A stretch of 64,000 nt of DNA, from positions 18,419 through 82,418 of the forward strand of contig NZ_JAKEUO010000020.1 of the NCBI RefSeq assembly GCF_022397915.1. The letters run 5' to 3'. A program made the translations under genes and the position numbers. This document shows positions 7,088-16,545 of the stretch, in pieces. The first letter of the stretch is position 1. The number at the start of each line of letters is the position of its first letter. The notes below the pieces were generated by a model. It did not search any database. It saw only the letters and a list, made by a program, of their open reading frames with translations, and had not been told where the DNA came from. The stretch is from Vibrio sp. Isolate34. Its GTDB lineage: Bacteria > Pseudomonadota > Gammaproteobacteria > Enterobacterales > Vibrionaceae.

Positions 7088-9682
7088 CTACTTGCGACGA
7101 CGCCACATTACTAGGCCAAACAATGACATCAATGCACCCAAGCCGAATGAACCGCCGACTCTTAACTCAAGAACCGCAGGATCATGATCCGATGAACGGA
7201 AGTGATCTTGGTACTTAGGCAGATCGCCTTTGTACTCTTCGTTGTAGTCAAACAACGTCGATTCACCACCATTAATGTGCCAGTCCGTTGCATCCACCAC
7301 CATGTCTTTCAGGCTGTCGCTGATCAACAGGTGATCCAGTGCACCCACTTCGTCATTGTATGAGTAGCTCCAGCTGTCTGGGTGTTTTTGAGCGCCAGCA
7401 TTAATGTAGCCGTAGTTCTTAGTAATCACCGCACCGCTATCACCAAACTGTTCAACACCATCAATGTAAGTGTTACGAGCCGCTTTGATTTGTTTGCCGT
7501 ATTTCTCTTCAGAGTAATCCGTTAGCACCAGCATTGGATCTTCCATGCCGTACGAGTTCATATCACCCAGAATCACTTTGTGACCTTTGATGCCATCAAG
7601 CGCTTCACCCAGTGCCACCGCCGCAGCCACACGGAAGTTCTCACATGAGCCTTGCTTGTCGGCATCAACACCACCTTGACCGCCCTGCTCAACTGGTGCT
7701 GCATCTTCCCAACACTTAGAGCCTTTCGATTTAAAGTGGTTAATCGCTACAGTCAGTTTCTCTTTGGTGCCTTTGACCTTGAAGGTTGGCGCTAATGAGT
7801 CACGCTGGTAGTTCTTACCGTCCTCAATCACCTTACCTGAATCGTCTAACACCTCTGGTGCTTGTTGGCTTGGCATCGCGATAACGCGGCTGTCTTTTAG
7901 CTTAACTACCTTCTTACGGTAAATAACACCCGTTGTGATTACGTCAGTACCAATCGAGTCCATCTCGTCGGTTACGCCATCTTCATTTGAATCGACAGCG
8001 ACAAACGTATAACGGTCTTTCTTACGCTCAATGCGGTCATTCAACTGATTAACAAGCTGTTGAATAGCAGAACCTTCACCAAAGCCGTTGTTCTCAATTT
8101 CCATCAAACCAATGATGTCAGCATCTAAACGAAGAATCGCGTTCACAATCTTCTCTTGCTGCATTTCAAACTCAGTGATGGTGTTCGCGCCACGGTTGTT
8201 GCCGTGCTGGTTCGCATCACCGCCAAATGGAGAGTTGAAGTAGTTCAGTACATTGAAGGTCGCGATACGTAGATCACCTTCATCCATATCTGGTTTGTCA
8301 GTACGTGGGTCGTTACGAACGAAATTTTCAGCCGAGATCTGGTTAGTCGCAATTAAACGGTATTCACCGTAGCTGTATGTCAACACACCTTCTAGTCCGA
8401 CAATAGTGTCATCGATACGGATGTAGTCTTCGGTCGACCCATCTTGGTCGATGTCGGTACGACCAAAATCTGGGTAGAAAGGAACTAGACCATCACCCGC
8501 TTTTTGATCGGTTTCAACGAAAAGACGACGATCAGCGTTGTCTTCTGTCTGCTGTTTCGCGTCATTAGAACCTGCTGCGAAAAGCTGGTTCGGTTGCATG
8601 TTGATACGCTCATGCGCCAATACCATGTTGTTGCGACGACCTGCGTAGTCATAACCAAAGGTACGCGTCACACGCATATCAAGCGCTTCGGTTGTTTTTA
8701 CCAACATGCCTTCGTAACGTTCAAGCGTTGCAGCGAAGTTCTCATCACTGTCCAGCGCTTCAATCGCTGTCGCTTCAGGGGCTTGTTGTTCGCCCTGCTT
8801 TAGCCATTGGTTGTTTTCAACTTTAAGCTGAGTGTGGCTGTAGTATTCTTGAACCTTGCCTTTCACACACACCACATCGCCTGCTGCTAAGTCTGAGCTT
8901 GACTGGTTAGTGTGAATAAATAGACCTTCAGAGGTGCTTGAGTTGAAGTCATCCTCAAGTGCTTGCAGGTAGAAGCCTTTGGTTAAGCCGGTTGTTACTG
9001 CGCTAACCACACCTTTGACGAAGTACTCATCGTCGGTGATGTACGGGTAGCCATCGATGAATGGCGATGTAGCGCCCTCACCTTGGATTTCTTGAATGGT
9101 TGTGAATACTGGGTCAGAGCCATCTAGCGTACAAGCGAAGGCTTCTGGCAGCTCAACACTGTCTAGTGAACCTAGTCCTTCAATGCTGTCTTTTGGTAGT
9201 GATACCCACTGTGAAGCGTCAAACGTCGCCGAAGGTGTTTGCTCAGCTCGAACCAAGGTAACGTCTTTGCCCCAGTCCACATCACCCATAACACCGATCA
9301 TATCCAGCACGCTTGAGTCGGAATTCAGGATAGCCAGTGGATCGTCGCCATTATGATTAGCCAATGAAGCATTTAGAATGTCAGCGACTGCTTTAATCTC
9401 ATCACTGGCACTGGTATGAGCAACAACAAGCACCTCACCGGGCGCTAAAACGTGGCCATCTAAAGGTAAAGTGGCGCCCCATGATCCGTTGCCATTGGCT
9501 GACTTAGCCAATGAGTAACCATCTAAGTTAATGCTGCTATCGCCGTTATTGGCGATCTCAACCGCTTTGTTGTAGCTGCCGCCTTCCACATATTGTGAAA
9601 TAAACAAATCAGCGTGTGCGCTTGTGGTTAACAAGCTACCAATTGCCACTGCTAGCAATGAAGGTTTGTGTAAAAGAGCCAT
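7088..9682 (-). CDS. Secreted ExeM/NucH-family DNase with GlyGly-CTERM anchor
   Basis: Large extracellular nuclease (864 residues), homologous to the Xds/ExeM DNases of vibrios and Aeromonas-Shewanella relatives that degrade external DNA for nutrients, biofilm turnover and escape from DNA traps. A signal peptide (MALLHKPSLLAVAIGSLL, cleavage near SAHA) is followed by a lamin-tail-like domain (about 25-140), an OB-like region (about 200-460) and an endonuclease/exonuclease/phosphatase domain from DLRIATFNVLNYF (about 470) to SSDHDPAVLEL (about 830). The C-terminus has glycines, one hydrophobic helix and RRRK, the GlyGly-CTERM signal cut by rhombosortase in type II secretion substrates. An AGGTG site seven bases upstream favours the ATG at 9682 over the GTG at 9691. 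Confidence 0.88.
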   Translation of the reverse strand: MALLHKPSLLAVAIGSLLTTSAHADLFISQYVEGGSYNKAVEIANNGDSSINLDGYSLAKSANGNGSWGATLPLDGHVLAPGEVLVVAHTSASDEIKAVADILNASLANHNGDDPLAILNSDSSVLDMIGVMGDVDWGKDVTLVRAEQTPSATFDASQWVSLPKDSIEGLGSLDSVELPEAFACTLDGSDPVFTTIQEIQGEGATSPFIDGYPYITDDEYFVKGVVSAVTTGLTKGFYLQALEDDFNSSTSEGLFIHTNQSSSDLAAGDVVCVKGKVQEYYSHTQLKVENNQWLKQGEQQAPEATAIEALDSDENFAATLERYEGMLVKTTEALDMRVTRTFGYDYAGRRNNMVLAHERINMQPNQLFAAGSNDAKQQTEDNADRRLFVETDQKAGDGLVPFYPDFGRTDIDQDGSTEDYIRIDDTIVGLEGVLTYSYGEYRLIATNQISAENFVRNDPRTDKPDMDEGDLRIATFNVLNYFNSPFGGDANQHGNNRGANTITEFEMQQEKIVNAILRLDADIIGLMEIENNGFGEGSAIQQLVNQLNDRIERKKDRYTFVAVDSNEDGVTDEMDSIGTDVITTGVIYRKKVVKLKDSRVIAMPSQQAPEVLDDSGKVIEDGKNYQRDSLAPTFKVKGTKEKLTVAINHFKSKGSKCWEDAAPVEQGGQGGVDADKQGSCENFRVAAAVALGEALDGIKGHKVILGDMNSYGMEDPMLVLTDYSEEKYGKQIKAARNTYIDGVEQFGDSGAVITKNYGYINAGAQKHPDSWSYSYNDEVGALDHLLISDSLKDMVVDATDWHINGGESTLFDYNEEYKGDLPKYQDHFRSSDHDPAVLELRVGGSFGLGALMSLFGLVMWRRRK

Positions 9683-10002
9683 CCGTTTCACCTGAGTTCA
9701 TTGATTTATAGTCACTGCCATCTATGGGCAGTCATTGTATTTTGTGGTAACTATCAGGTTTATTTATGAAAGGAATAAGTCAGTTGGCAAGAAAATGAGG
9801 AACTTATCACTTTGGAATCATCAATTGTTTGGCACGTTATATATTTCCAACATATATAGAAACGAGTGTGAATTTATAAAACCTAAAAGTGCTGAATAAG
9901 ATCATCGGCACTGCATTAATATGATGGATATGCTAGCCAGATACTGCGTAAATCATCAATTCAAACAAGGGGTTTTCGAGGAAGGCAAATGGAATGGGCA
10001 CT
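9683..10002. promoter_or_regulatory. Upstream region of the nuclease gene
   Basis: Gap of about 320 bp without a gene. It is AT-rich and holds an imperfect dyad of TATATAT and ATATATA near 9838-9862 that could belong to the nuclease promoter. No known operator was recognised. Confidence 0.3.
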
Positions 10003-10037
10003 AAAAAGCCCAAAGTAAACAAAAGTTACCTTGGGCT
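10003..10037 (-). terminator. Terminator of trpS
   Basis: Long stem built from GCCCAA/TTGGGC plus an inner GTAA/TTAC helix, followed on the minus strand by TTTTTAG. It lies just past the trpS stop. Confidence 0.85.
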
Positions 10038-10068
10038 CAAACTTTCAAGCGAGTCGTGTTAGTTCAAC

Positions 10069-11085
10069 CTATGGGCGAGTAACAAAACCTACTGCTTCGT
10101 ATGCTTTCTTCAATGTTACTGCAGCACGCTCAGACGCTTTTTCAGCACCCGCTTTCATTACTGCGTCCATGTAAGCGCGGTCAGCACGGATACGGTGATA
10201 TTCAGCTTGAATCGGCTCAAGCATCTCAACCAATGCTGCGCCTACATCCTTCTTGAATGGACCGTACATCTCAACACCTTGGTACTGCGCTTCGATCTCT
10301 TCAAACGTTTTACCCGTCGCTGCTGAGTAAAGACCCATCAGGTTAGAGATACCCGCTTTGTTTTCCCAATCGTGAGCAATACGTGGTGGGGTTTCTGCAT
10401 CAGTTTGCGCTTTGTTGATCTTCTTAATGATCGACTTAGGCTCTTCTAGCAGAGTAATCACGTTCTTACGGTTATCATCCGACTTAGACATCTTCTTAGT
10501 CGCGTCTTGCAGGCTCATTACACGTGCATTCACTGTTGGAATGTAAGGTTCTGGCACTTGGAAGATTGGCGTTTCAGGGCCGTAGATGTTGTTAAAACGA
10601 GTTGCGATATCACGCGCTAGCTCTAGGTGTTGTTTCTGGTCGCTACCTACTGGCACTTGGTGAGCACCGTAAAGCAGGATGTCTGCAGCCATCAACACTG
10701 GGTAGTCGTATAGGCCTACGTTTACGTCGTTTGAATGACGTGCAGACTTATCTTTAAACTGAGTCATACGGCTCAGTTCACCCATTTGTGTGTAACAGTT
10801 AAGAAGCCAACCAAGTTGAGCATGCTCTGGTACGTGTGACTGAACAAATAGCGTGCTCTTCTTTGGATCAACACCGACAGCAAGACAGATTGCTAATGCG
10901 TCTAGAGTCGCTTCATGCAGTGCTTTCGGGTCTTGACGAACCGTAATTGCGTGAAGGTCTACAACACAGTATTGGCAATCGTAATCATCTTGCATCTGTT
11001 GCCATTGACGTAGAGCACCCAAGTAGTTACCGATACTTAGTTCACCAGATGGTTGAACACCACTCAATACGATGGGCTTGCTCAT
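10069..11085 (-). CDS. trpS: Tryptophanyl-tRNA synthetase
   Basis: Class I aminoacyl-tRNA synthetase charging tRNA-Trp; 338 residues compared with 334 in E. coli. It shows the HIGH-like motif in SGELSIGNYLGA (about 14-25) and the KMSKS motif in KKMSKSDDNRK (about 197-207), with DLHAITVRQDP between. A plausible ribosome binding site (AAAGGAAT) precedes the ATG. It is the distal member of the dam-rpe-gph-trpS gene order known from gammaproteobacteria. Here terminators follow both rpe and gph, so trpS is probably expressed from its own promoter at 11086-11147. Confidence 0.97.
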   Translation of the reverse strand: MSKPIVLSGVQPSGELSIGNYLGALRQWQQMQDDYDCQYCVVDLHAITVRQDPKALHEATLDALAICLAVGVDPKKSTLFVQSHVPEHAQLGWLLNCYTQMGELSRMTQFKDKSARHSNDVNVGLYDYPVLMAADILLYGAHQVPVGSDQKQHLELARDIATRFNNIYGPETPIFQVPEPYIPTVNARVMSLQDATKKMSKSDDNRKNVITLLEEPKSIIKKINKAQTDAETPPRIAHDWENKAGISNLMGLYSAATGKTFEEIEAQYQGVEMYGPFKKDVGAALVEMLEPIQAEYHRIRADRAYMDAVMKAGAEKASERAAVTLKKAYEAVGFVTRP

Positions 11086-11146
11086 GGTTTTAATTCCTTT
11101 GCTTATTCGCTAAGTTTATTGAACGCTTAGCTTCTTAACTTAAATA

Positions 11147-11178
11147 TAGAAAAGCCGCACAGCTCTTTCTGCGCGGCT
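11147..11178 (-). terminator. Terminator of gph
   Basis: Stem AGCCGC/GCGGCT extended by CAG/CTG across one mismatch, with a TTTTC tail on the minus strand. It separates gph from trpS. Confidence 0.75.
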
Positions 11179-11236
11179 CATCCAGTGTACTCATTGATAA
11201 GTATTTTGCTAGTGGGTTAGCTAACTTTTGTACGCT

Positions 11237-11923
11237 TTATGCTGAAACTAGAACGACATCTAGTAATTGAGCAACGTTATCCGCCACATAGTCAGGGTTT
11301 GATGCTGAAATTAGCTCACCGTGATTGTAACCGTATGTCAGACCAAACGAGTGACAACCCGCATTCTTCGCCGCTTTGATGTCGTTGCTTGAATCACCAA
11401 CCATCAACATCTCTTCCGCTTTAACGTTGTGCTTTTCTAGCAACCAGTTCAGCGCGACTGGGTTCGGTTTTTTCTCTGGGAAAGAGTCGCCGCCCAAGAC
11501 ATCAACAAAGTACTTATCGATACAGTGTTGCGCCAGAACGTCGGGTACAAACTTCGATGGCTTGTTAGTCACAAGCGCCATAGTAAAGCCCGCTTTATGT
11601 AGCTCAGCCAGCGTCTCTTTTACTGATGGGTAAAGGTGGCTCAGCTTGTGGCCACCCTGTTCGTAAAAATCATCAAACAGGATGCGCGCTTTCTTCAGCA
11701 GCTCAGGCTCTAGGCTTGGGTCAACGGTTAGGTTGCGGCTTAATGAACGACCGATAAGCACGTCAGCACCATTGCCAACATAGTCGCGAACTTGTTCTTC
11801 ACTCACTGAAGGGAAGCCTAGCTCCTGACAAGCTTGGTCAGCTGCGACAGCCAAGTCAGGCACGCTGTCTAACAAGGTTCCGTCCAAATCAAAGGCAATC
11901 AGTTTTATTGAGCTTAATGACAT
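11237..11923 (-). CDS. gph: Phosphoglycolate phosphatase (HAD family)
   Basis: Dephosphorylates 2-phosphoglycolate formed during repair of oxidised DNA ends. The 228-residue HAD-superfamily protein has motif I FDLDGTLLDSVPD (about 11-23) with the nucleophile aspartate, motif II threonine in ALVTNKPSKF, and motif III/IV GDSSNDIKAAKNAG (about 175-188). An alpha-helical cap lies between motifs I and II. Synteny with rpe and trpS matches the E. coli order and supports Gph over other HAD phosphatases. Confidence 0.93.
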   Translation of the reverse strand: MSLSSIKLIAFDLDGTLLDSVPDLAVAADQACQELGFPSVSEEQVRDYVGNGADVLIGRSLSRNLTVDPSLEPELLKKARILFDDFYEQGGHKLSHLYPSVKETLAELHKAGFTMALVTNKPSKFVPDVLAQHCIDKYFVDVLGGDSFPEKKPNPVALNWLLEKHNVKAEEMLMVGDSSNDIKAAKNAGCHSFGLTYGYNHGELISASNPDYVADNVAQLLDVVLVSA

Positions 11924-11973
11924 CTTACTTTCCTATTAATTATATTCGTCTTATGTGTTGAGCAATAAGACGT

Positions 11974-11998
11974 AAAAAAGGGGCCAATCAGCCCCTTT
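11974..11998 (-). terminator. Terminator of rpe
   Basis: Stem AAAGGGGC/GCCCCTTT with a six-base loop, followed by a T run on the minus strand. Confidence 0.88.
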
Positions 11999-12041
11999 AT
12001 CTAAATTTTTGATTTTAGGTCAACTGACCCTAGTTCTACTT

Positions 12042-12716
12042 TTATGCGTTAACTTTTGCAAGCTCTGCACGCATCTCATCAATCACTTCTTTGTAATCTG
12101 GTTGATTGAAAATAGCAGAACCCGCAACGAACATATCCGCACCCGCTTCTGCGATTTCACGGATGTTATCAACCTTCACGCCGCCATCAATCTCTAGGCG
12201 AATGTCACGGCCTGACTCATCAATTAGCTCACGAACTGCACATAGCTTATCTAGCGTGTGAGGAATGAAAGATTGACCGCCGAAGCCAGGGTTCACCGAC
12301 ATCAGTAGAATCATGTCGACTTTGTCCATGATGTAATCTAGGCAAGATAGTGGTGTTGCAGGGTTAAGAACCACACCCGCTTTACAGCCGTGTTCTTTGA
12401 TGAGCTGTAGAGTACGATCGATGTGCTCTGATGCTTCAACGTGGAAGGTAATCATTGATGCACCCGCTTTCGCAAACTCAGGCACAATGCTGTCGACTGG
12501 CTTAACCATTAGGTGAACATCGATAGGAGCAGTAATGCCGTAGTCACGCAGAGCTTTACAGATAGGCGCGCCAAAAGTCAGGTTAGGTACGTAGTGGTTG
12601 TCCATCACATCGAAGTGCACAACATCAGCACCAGCTGCCAACACTTTTTCTACGTCTTCACCAAGACGAGCAAAATCTGCAGACAAAATCGATGGAGCGA
12701 TTAGAAAATCTTTCAT
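12042..12716 (-). CDS. rpe: Ribulose-phosphate 3-epimerase
   Basis: Interconverts ribulose 5-phosphate and xylulose 5-phosphate in the pentose phosphate pathway. It is a TIM barrel of 224 residues with the metal-binding histidines and catalytic aspartates in VVHFDVMDNHYVPN (about 35-48) and DVHLMV (about 67-72), then MSVNPGFGGQSF (about 140-151) and EIDGGV (about 175-180). The family N-terminus MKDFLIAPSILSADF places the start at 12716; the 23 extra upstream codons are not family-like. Confidence 0.96.
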   Translation of the reverse strand: MKDFLIAPSILSADFARLGEDVEKVLAAGADVVHFDVMDNHYVPNLTFGAPICKALRDYGITAPIDVHLMVKPVDSIVPEFAKAGASMITFHVEASEHIDRTLQLIKEHGCKAGVVLNPATPLSCLDYIMDKVDMILLMSVNPGFGGQSFIPHTLDKLCAVRELIDESGRDIRLEIDGGVKVDNIREIAEAGADMFVAGSAIFNQPDYKEVIDEMRAELAKVNA

Positions 12717-12920
12717 ACCAAACCTCTTAAGAGTGAGTAAATTGCGAATGTCACCGCCTTGGTGATATCTCATACACAAATACAAGACTCAAGCCCAAGA
12801 CTATTTGGTGTGCAATTCTACCTAAGCACCTAAGCAGATCCTAGCAGTTCGAAAGATTAGTTTAAGAAAGTATCCGTTGGTCACTCAATTTAATGAGTTT
12901 GGAGGCGATTCTGACCAGAC

Positions 12921-13766
12921 CTATTCCGTTGATACTTGTTGCTGGTTTTTCTCTTTATGGAAAAGCGCCAGTAACTCATCAACTTTATTACGCCCAGCGC
13001 CGTTACGGCTGATGGTGCGCTTCACCTTCACCACGTTCAGTTCCGCACCATGATATAAGCGACGCGTTAGTGTCGTATCGTGGTTTGAAATCAAAACTGG
13101 AATACCACGTTCCATTGCAGCTTTTTCAGCGACATCAGCCAAGGCTGCCTGATCATCTAAGCTGAAGCCATTACCTGCATAAGAGGTAAAGTTAGCGGTA
13201 TTCGATAGCGGTGCGTATGGAGGATCACAGTAAACCACACAGCCTTTGCGAGCACGGCTGAAAGTTTCATGGTATCCCTCACAAACGAAGGTGGCCTTTT
13301 TCGCTTTCTCAGCAAAAAACTCCAGTTCGGCTTCTGGGAAGTAAGGTTTTTTGTAAGAACCAAACGGAACGTTAAAACCGCCCTTCTTGTTGTAACGACA
13401 TAGGCCATTAAAGCCAAAGCGGTTCATATACAAGAAGGCAAGCGAACGATACATGACGTTGTCGGTATCGTTGAACTGAGCGCGAATATCTAGAAAGGCT
13501 TCTTTGCGATTGTTCTCAGGACAGAACCAACGCTTCGCTTCCGTGATATAGGTTTCAGGATCGGTTTTAAGTAGATTGTACAGGTTGATAAGATCGGGAT
13601 TGATATCAGCTAGTAGGTACTGTTCAAAGTCAGTATTCAGGAATACTGAGCCGGCACCGACAAACGGTTCTACCAATTTACGAGCAGGTGGCAGGTGACG
13701 TTGGATGTCTTCAACTAGGCCATATTTACCACCAGCCCATTTTAGAAAGGCACGCTGCTTTTTCAT
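12921..13766 (-). CDS. dam: DNA adenine methylase (GATC)
   Basis: Methylates adenine in GATC, guiding mismatch repair, replication timing and gene expression; essential in V. cholerae. The 281 residues show the SAM-binding motif KWAGGKYGL (about 9-17), FVGAGSVFL (about 35-43) and the catalytic DPPY in VVYCDPPYAPLS (about 174-185), arranged as in the D12 class. It follows damX by 69 bp on the same strand and precedes rpe, the conserved aroKB-damX-dam-rpe-gph-trpS string. Confidence 0.97.
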   Translation of the reverse strand: MKKQRAFLKWAGGKYGLVEDIQRHLPPARKLVEPFVGAGSVFLNTDFEQYLLADINPDLINLYNLLKTDPETYITEAKRWFCPENNRKEAFLDIRAQFNDTDNVMYRSLAFLYMNRFGFNGLCRYNKKGGFNVPFGSYKKPYFPEAELEFFAEKAKKATFVCEGYHETFSRARKGCVVYCDPPYAPLSNTANFTSYAGNGFSLDDQAALADVAEKAAMERGIPVLISNHDTTLTRRLYHGAELNVVKVKRTISRNGAGRNKVDELLALFHKEKNQQQVSTE

Positions 13767-13835
13767 TTACTGCTCTATCTATCAACACAAAAATAAGGCT
13801 GCGGAATGTAACATATTTTGAGGCTAAGCTCAGGG

Positions 13836-15353
13836 TTATTTCGCACGTTCTATCTCTCGATGCACTTGATTCATCGATTTTGCCCAAGGTTCCAACTGTT
13901 GAAGGGGTTTTGATAACGCACTTACCGCGTCTCTCGCCACTTGAATCGTTGGGTAATCTTGATAAGTGATGATAAACCACTTGGTGTCGTTACGAAGTGT
14001 TGGGTAGATACGAACCTTGTTCTCAAGGTCATACTCTTCAATGAAGGATTGCACATCTTCCAGTGAGGTCATCGCACTCAACTGCAAGGTATACGCGCGT
14101 GGCGAGATAGCTTGTAACTCTTCACGAGCAAATGAGAAGGTGATCTTTTTGGTCGGTGGCGTTGAATCAGTTAGGTCTGACTCTTCATCGACTGTTGGTT
14201 GTGGCTCGGCTTGTGCTGCATCAGGTTGTGCGCTAAACGCTTCCCCTGTGTTTTCCTCAACTGCCGCATCAATCGCGCTAGTATCGGCACTCTCAGGTTT
14301 ATCATCAAGCAGAGCATCAACCACATCAGAGGTGATCACAACGCGTTGCTGATCTTGCTCGACTTCTCCAACACTCGCGGTATCTTCAACGACAGTCGGC
14401 GGCAGAGACGAACTATCATCATCCGCACCTTGGTAACTCATATCGGTTTCAGCTGCAGAGTCCACAGCTCCATCGACGCCAGTTTGTTTCGTGCCACTTT
14501 CCACTTCAAAGGTTGGGATAGCCGTCTGTTCAATCGGTGCAATAAGCGACTGCGCTTTATCGTCTGGTGTAGGTTGACTGAACATCCACCAATAACCACC
14601 ACCAATTAACAACAGCAACAAGGCTACCACAATCGCGATATTGATTGGTGAGCCAATAATTGAGCGAATAATAATCCTTTTTTCCACTTTCAATTCTCCT
14701 AAAGCCATTAACTCTCCGGGCAGAGGTTGCGCTTTACTAAACGCACGTCGCACGCGAGTTTCAGACTCATCATCAACATATCGAATCACCAGTGATTCAA
14801 AGAAATGTTCAGCTTCTGGTTGCGAAAGGTCATCGATTTCAAGATCGATAGGCTTGTGTTGTTGGCCGTAACTCAGACGTGTTAATAACGTGTCTAAGTG
14901 ACCCGTATCCGAGAAGAGAACGATATTGATCGTCCATTGAGGGTTTGATTGAGCTTCCAGTACCAACATCCATAATTCGGATACCAATAGCTCAGAGAGT
15001 CGGTGGGCATCATCAACAACGATAACCACATTACACGAATCCCCATCCAGTAACCGAGTGAGGCTATCAGATAAAGAGTCATGCTGATTAAAGAGTGGAT
15101 CTGAAACAATTTGGCTAAGAATAAGCGCGCGGCGTTGTTGATCGTCTTGGCTTGGGTGACAAAGCAGTAAGCACTGATTTTTTTCTGTCGACCACGCTTC
15201 AAGATAACGCTGAGCTAACCAAGAACGGCCTGAGCCAGTTTTACCAGCAACCGTTACTAGGTTTGAACCAAAGTTAGTCAAAAGCTGTAAGCGCTCTAGC
15301 AGCTCAACTTGAGATTCTAACTCTAATACTCTTAATTCATGAGCCAAACTCAT
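13836..15353 (-). CDS. damX: DamX cell-division protein (AAA ATPase plus SPOR domain)
   Basis: Inner-membrane protein recruited to the septum through a peptidoglycan-binding SPOR domain. The 505 residues comprise an N-terminal ATPase-like domain with a P-loop GKTGSGRSWLAQR (about 37-49) and a Walker B-like VVIVVDDAH (about 109-117). One transmembrane helix (NIAIVVALLLLLIGGGYWW, about 237-255) is followed by an acidic, proline/glutamine-rich linker (about 265-405) and the C-terminal SPOR domain beginning at AYTLQLSAM (about 420). The vibrio form retains the ATPase part that is also seen in ExeA/MSHA-type proteins. Located between aroB and dam. Confidence 0.92.
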   Translation of the reverse strand: MSLAHELRVLELESQVELLERLQLLTNFGSNLVTVAGKTGSGRSWLAQRYLEAWSTEKNQCLLLCHPSQDDQQRRALILSQIVSDPLFNQHDSLSDSLTRLLDGDSCNVVIVVDDAHRLSELLVSELWMLVLEAQSNPQWTINIVLFSDTGHLDTLLTRLSYGQQHKPIDLEIDDLSQPEAEHFFESLVIRYVDDESETRVRRAFSKAQPLPGELMALGELKVEKRIIIRSIIGSPINIAIVVALLLLLIGGGYWWMFSQPTPDDKAQSLIAPIEQTAIPTFEVESGTKQTGVDGAVDSAAETDMSYQGADDDSSSLPPTVVEDTASVGEVEQDQQRVVITSDVVDALLDDKPESADTSAIDAAVEENTGEAFSAQPDAAQAEPQPTVDEESDLTDSTPPTKKITFSFAREELQAISPRAYTLQLSAMTSLEDVQSFIEEYDLENKVRIYPTLRNDTKWFIITYQDYPTIQVARDAVSALSKPLQQLEPWAKSMNQVHREIERAK

Positions 15354-15431
15354 TGGGGATCCCTACTGATAAGATCGATCAGTAAAACACTCAGTTACCT
15401 AGAGTTTAACTAAGCAACCTCACAACCAAAT

Positions 15432-16520
15432 TTAAAGAGTACGGCAGAAATCGATCGCTTGTTTAATGATGTCTTGAGGCACATCAGCGACCACTTCAGC
15501 AGTACCAATACTTGTTGGTAATACCAAACGTAACTGACCAGACAGCACTTTTTTATCGCGCATCATGTGCTTCATAAAGTCTTCAAAAGACATGCTTTCT
15601 GGCGTATGGATTGGCAGTTTCGCATTCTTGAGTATAGAAATAATTCGCTCAAGTTGCTGCTGAGAGATCAGTCCCTGTAATTGCGCAGTTTTCGCTGCCA
15701 TTACAGTGCCTGACGACACAGCTTCACCATGTAGCCAATTACCATAGCCTAGTTCTGCTTCGATCGCATGACCAAATGTATGACCTAGGTTCAATAACGC
15801 TCTGATTCCTGACTCTTTTTCATCTAGAGCCACCACTTCCGCCTTAATTGCACAACAACGAGCAATTGCGGTAATCAGTGCCTCTTCATCAAGTTGATAA
15901 AGTTTCTCTAGATTTTGTTCCAACCAATTAAAGAAGGCTTCATCGTAAATGATGCCGTATTTGATCACCTCAGCAATACCCGCTGCAAACTCACGTTCTG
16001 GAAGCGTTGATAAACAGTTAGTATCGATGATGACAGATTTCGGTTGGTAAAAAGCGCCGATCATATTCTTGCCAAGGGGATGGTTTACTGCGGTTTTACC
16101 ACCGACAGAAGAGTCCACTTGAGAAAGAAGTGTCGTTGGGATTTGAATGAAATCAATACCGCGCTGGTAACAAGAAGCAGCAAAACCGACCAAGTCACCG
16201 ATAACACCACCACCTAAAGCAATCACCACCACATCGCGGCTGTAATTTCCTTCAAGCATGTAGCTCATCACTGAATTGAACGTTTCAAGGGTTTTGTACT
16301 GTTCACCGTCTGGCAACTCTAAAAGAGAAGTCTGACAGCCGACTTGATCCAATAGCGATATAATTTTATCAGCATAAAGAGGCGCTACTGTCACATTACT
16401 GATAACAACAACTTTCTGTTTGCCTGATAAAAAAGAAAGGTACGCCGGGTCTTCAAATAACCCGGCGCCAATAGAGATTGGGTAGCTACGCTCAGCTAGA
16501 TTGACCGTAATCCGTTCCAT
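15432..16520 (-). CDS. aroB: 3-dehydroquinate synthase
   Basis: Second step of the shikimate pathway, turning DAHP into 3-dehydroquinate with NAD and a divalent metal. The 362 residues match the E. coli length exactly. NAD-binding segment ALGGGVIGDLVGFAA (about 101-115), substrate loop VDSSVGGKTAVNH (about 135-147) and metal-binding histidines in LNLGHTFGHAIE (about 242-253) are visible. It lies 25 bp after aroK and is surely co-transcribed with it. Confidence 0.98.
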   Translation of the reverse strand: MERITVNLAERSYPISIGAGLFEDPAYLSFLSGKQKVVVISNVTVAPLYADKIISLLDQVGCQTSLLELPDGEQYKTLETFNSVMSYMLEGNYSRDVVVIALGGGVIGDLVGFAASCYQRGIDFIQIPTTLLSQVDSSVGGKTAVNHPLGKNMIGAFYQPKSVIIDTNCLSTLPEREFAAGIAEVIKYGIIYDEAFFNWLEQNLEKLYQLDEEALITAIARCCAIKAEVVALDEKESGIRALLNLGHTFGHAIEAELGYGNWLHGEAVSSGTVMAAKTAQLQGLISQQQLERIISILKNAKLPIHTPESMSFEDFMKHMMRDKKVLSGQLRLVLPTSIGTAEVVADVPQDIIKQAIDFCRTL

Positions 16521-16545
16521 GGGTTTGCTCTCCGAAAAAATGAAC

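Noticed and set aside
13726..13980. 84-codon minus-strand frame spanning the dam-damX gap
   Set aside because: It overlaps the ends of both genes in another frame and has no family resemblance; the gap needs no extra gene.
14199..14609. 136-codon plus-strand frame inside damX
   Set aside because: It lies entirely antisense to the well-supported damX gene and shows no recognisable domain.
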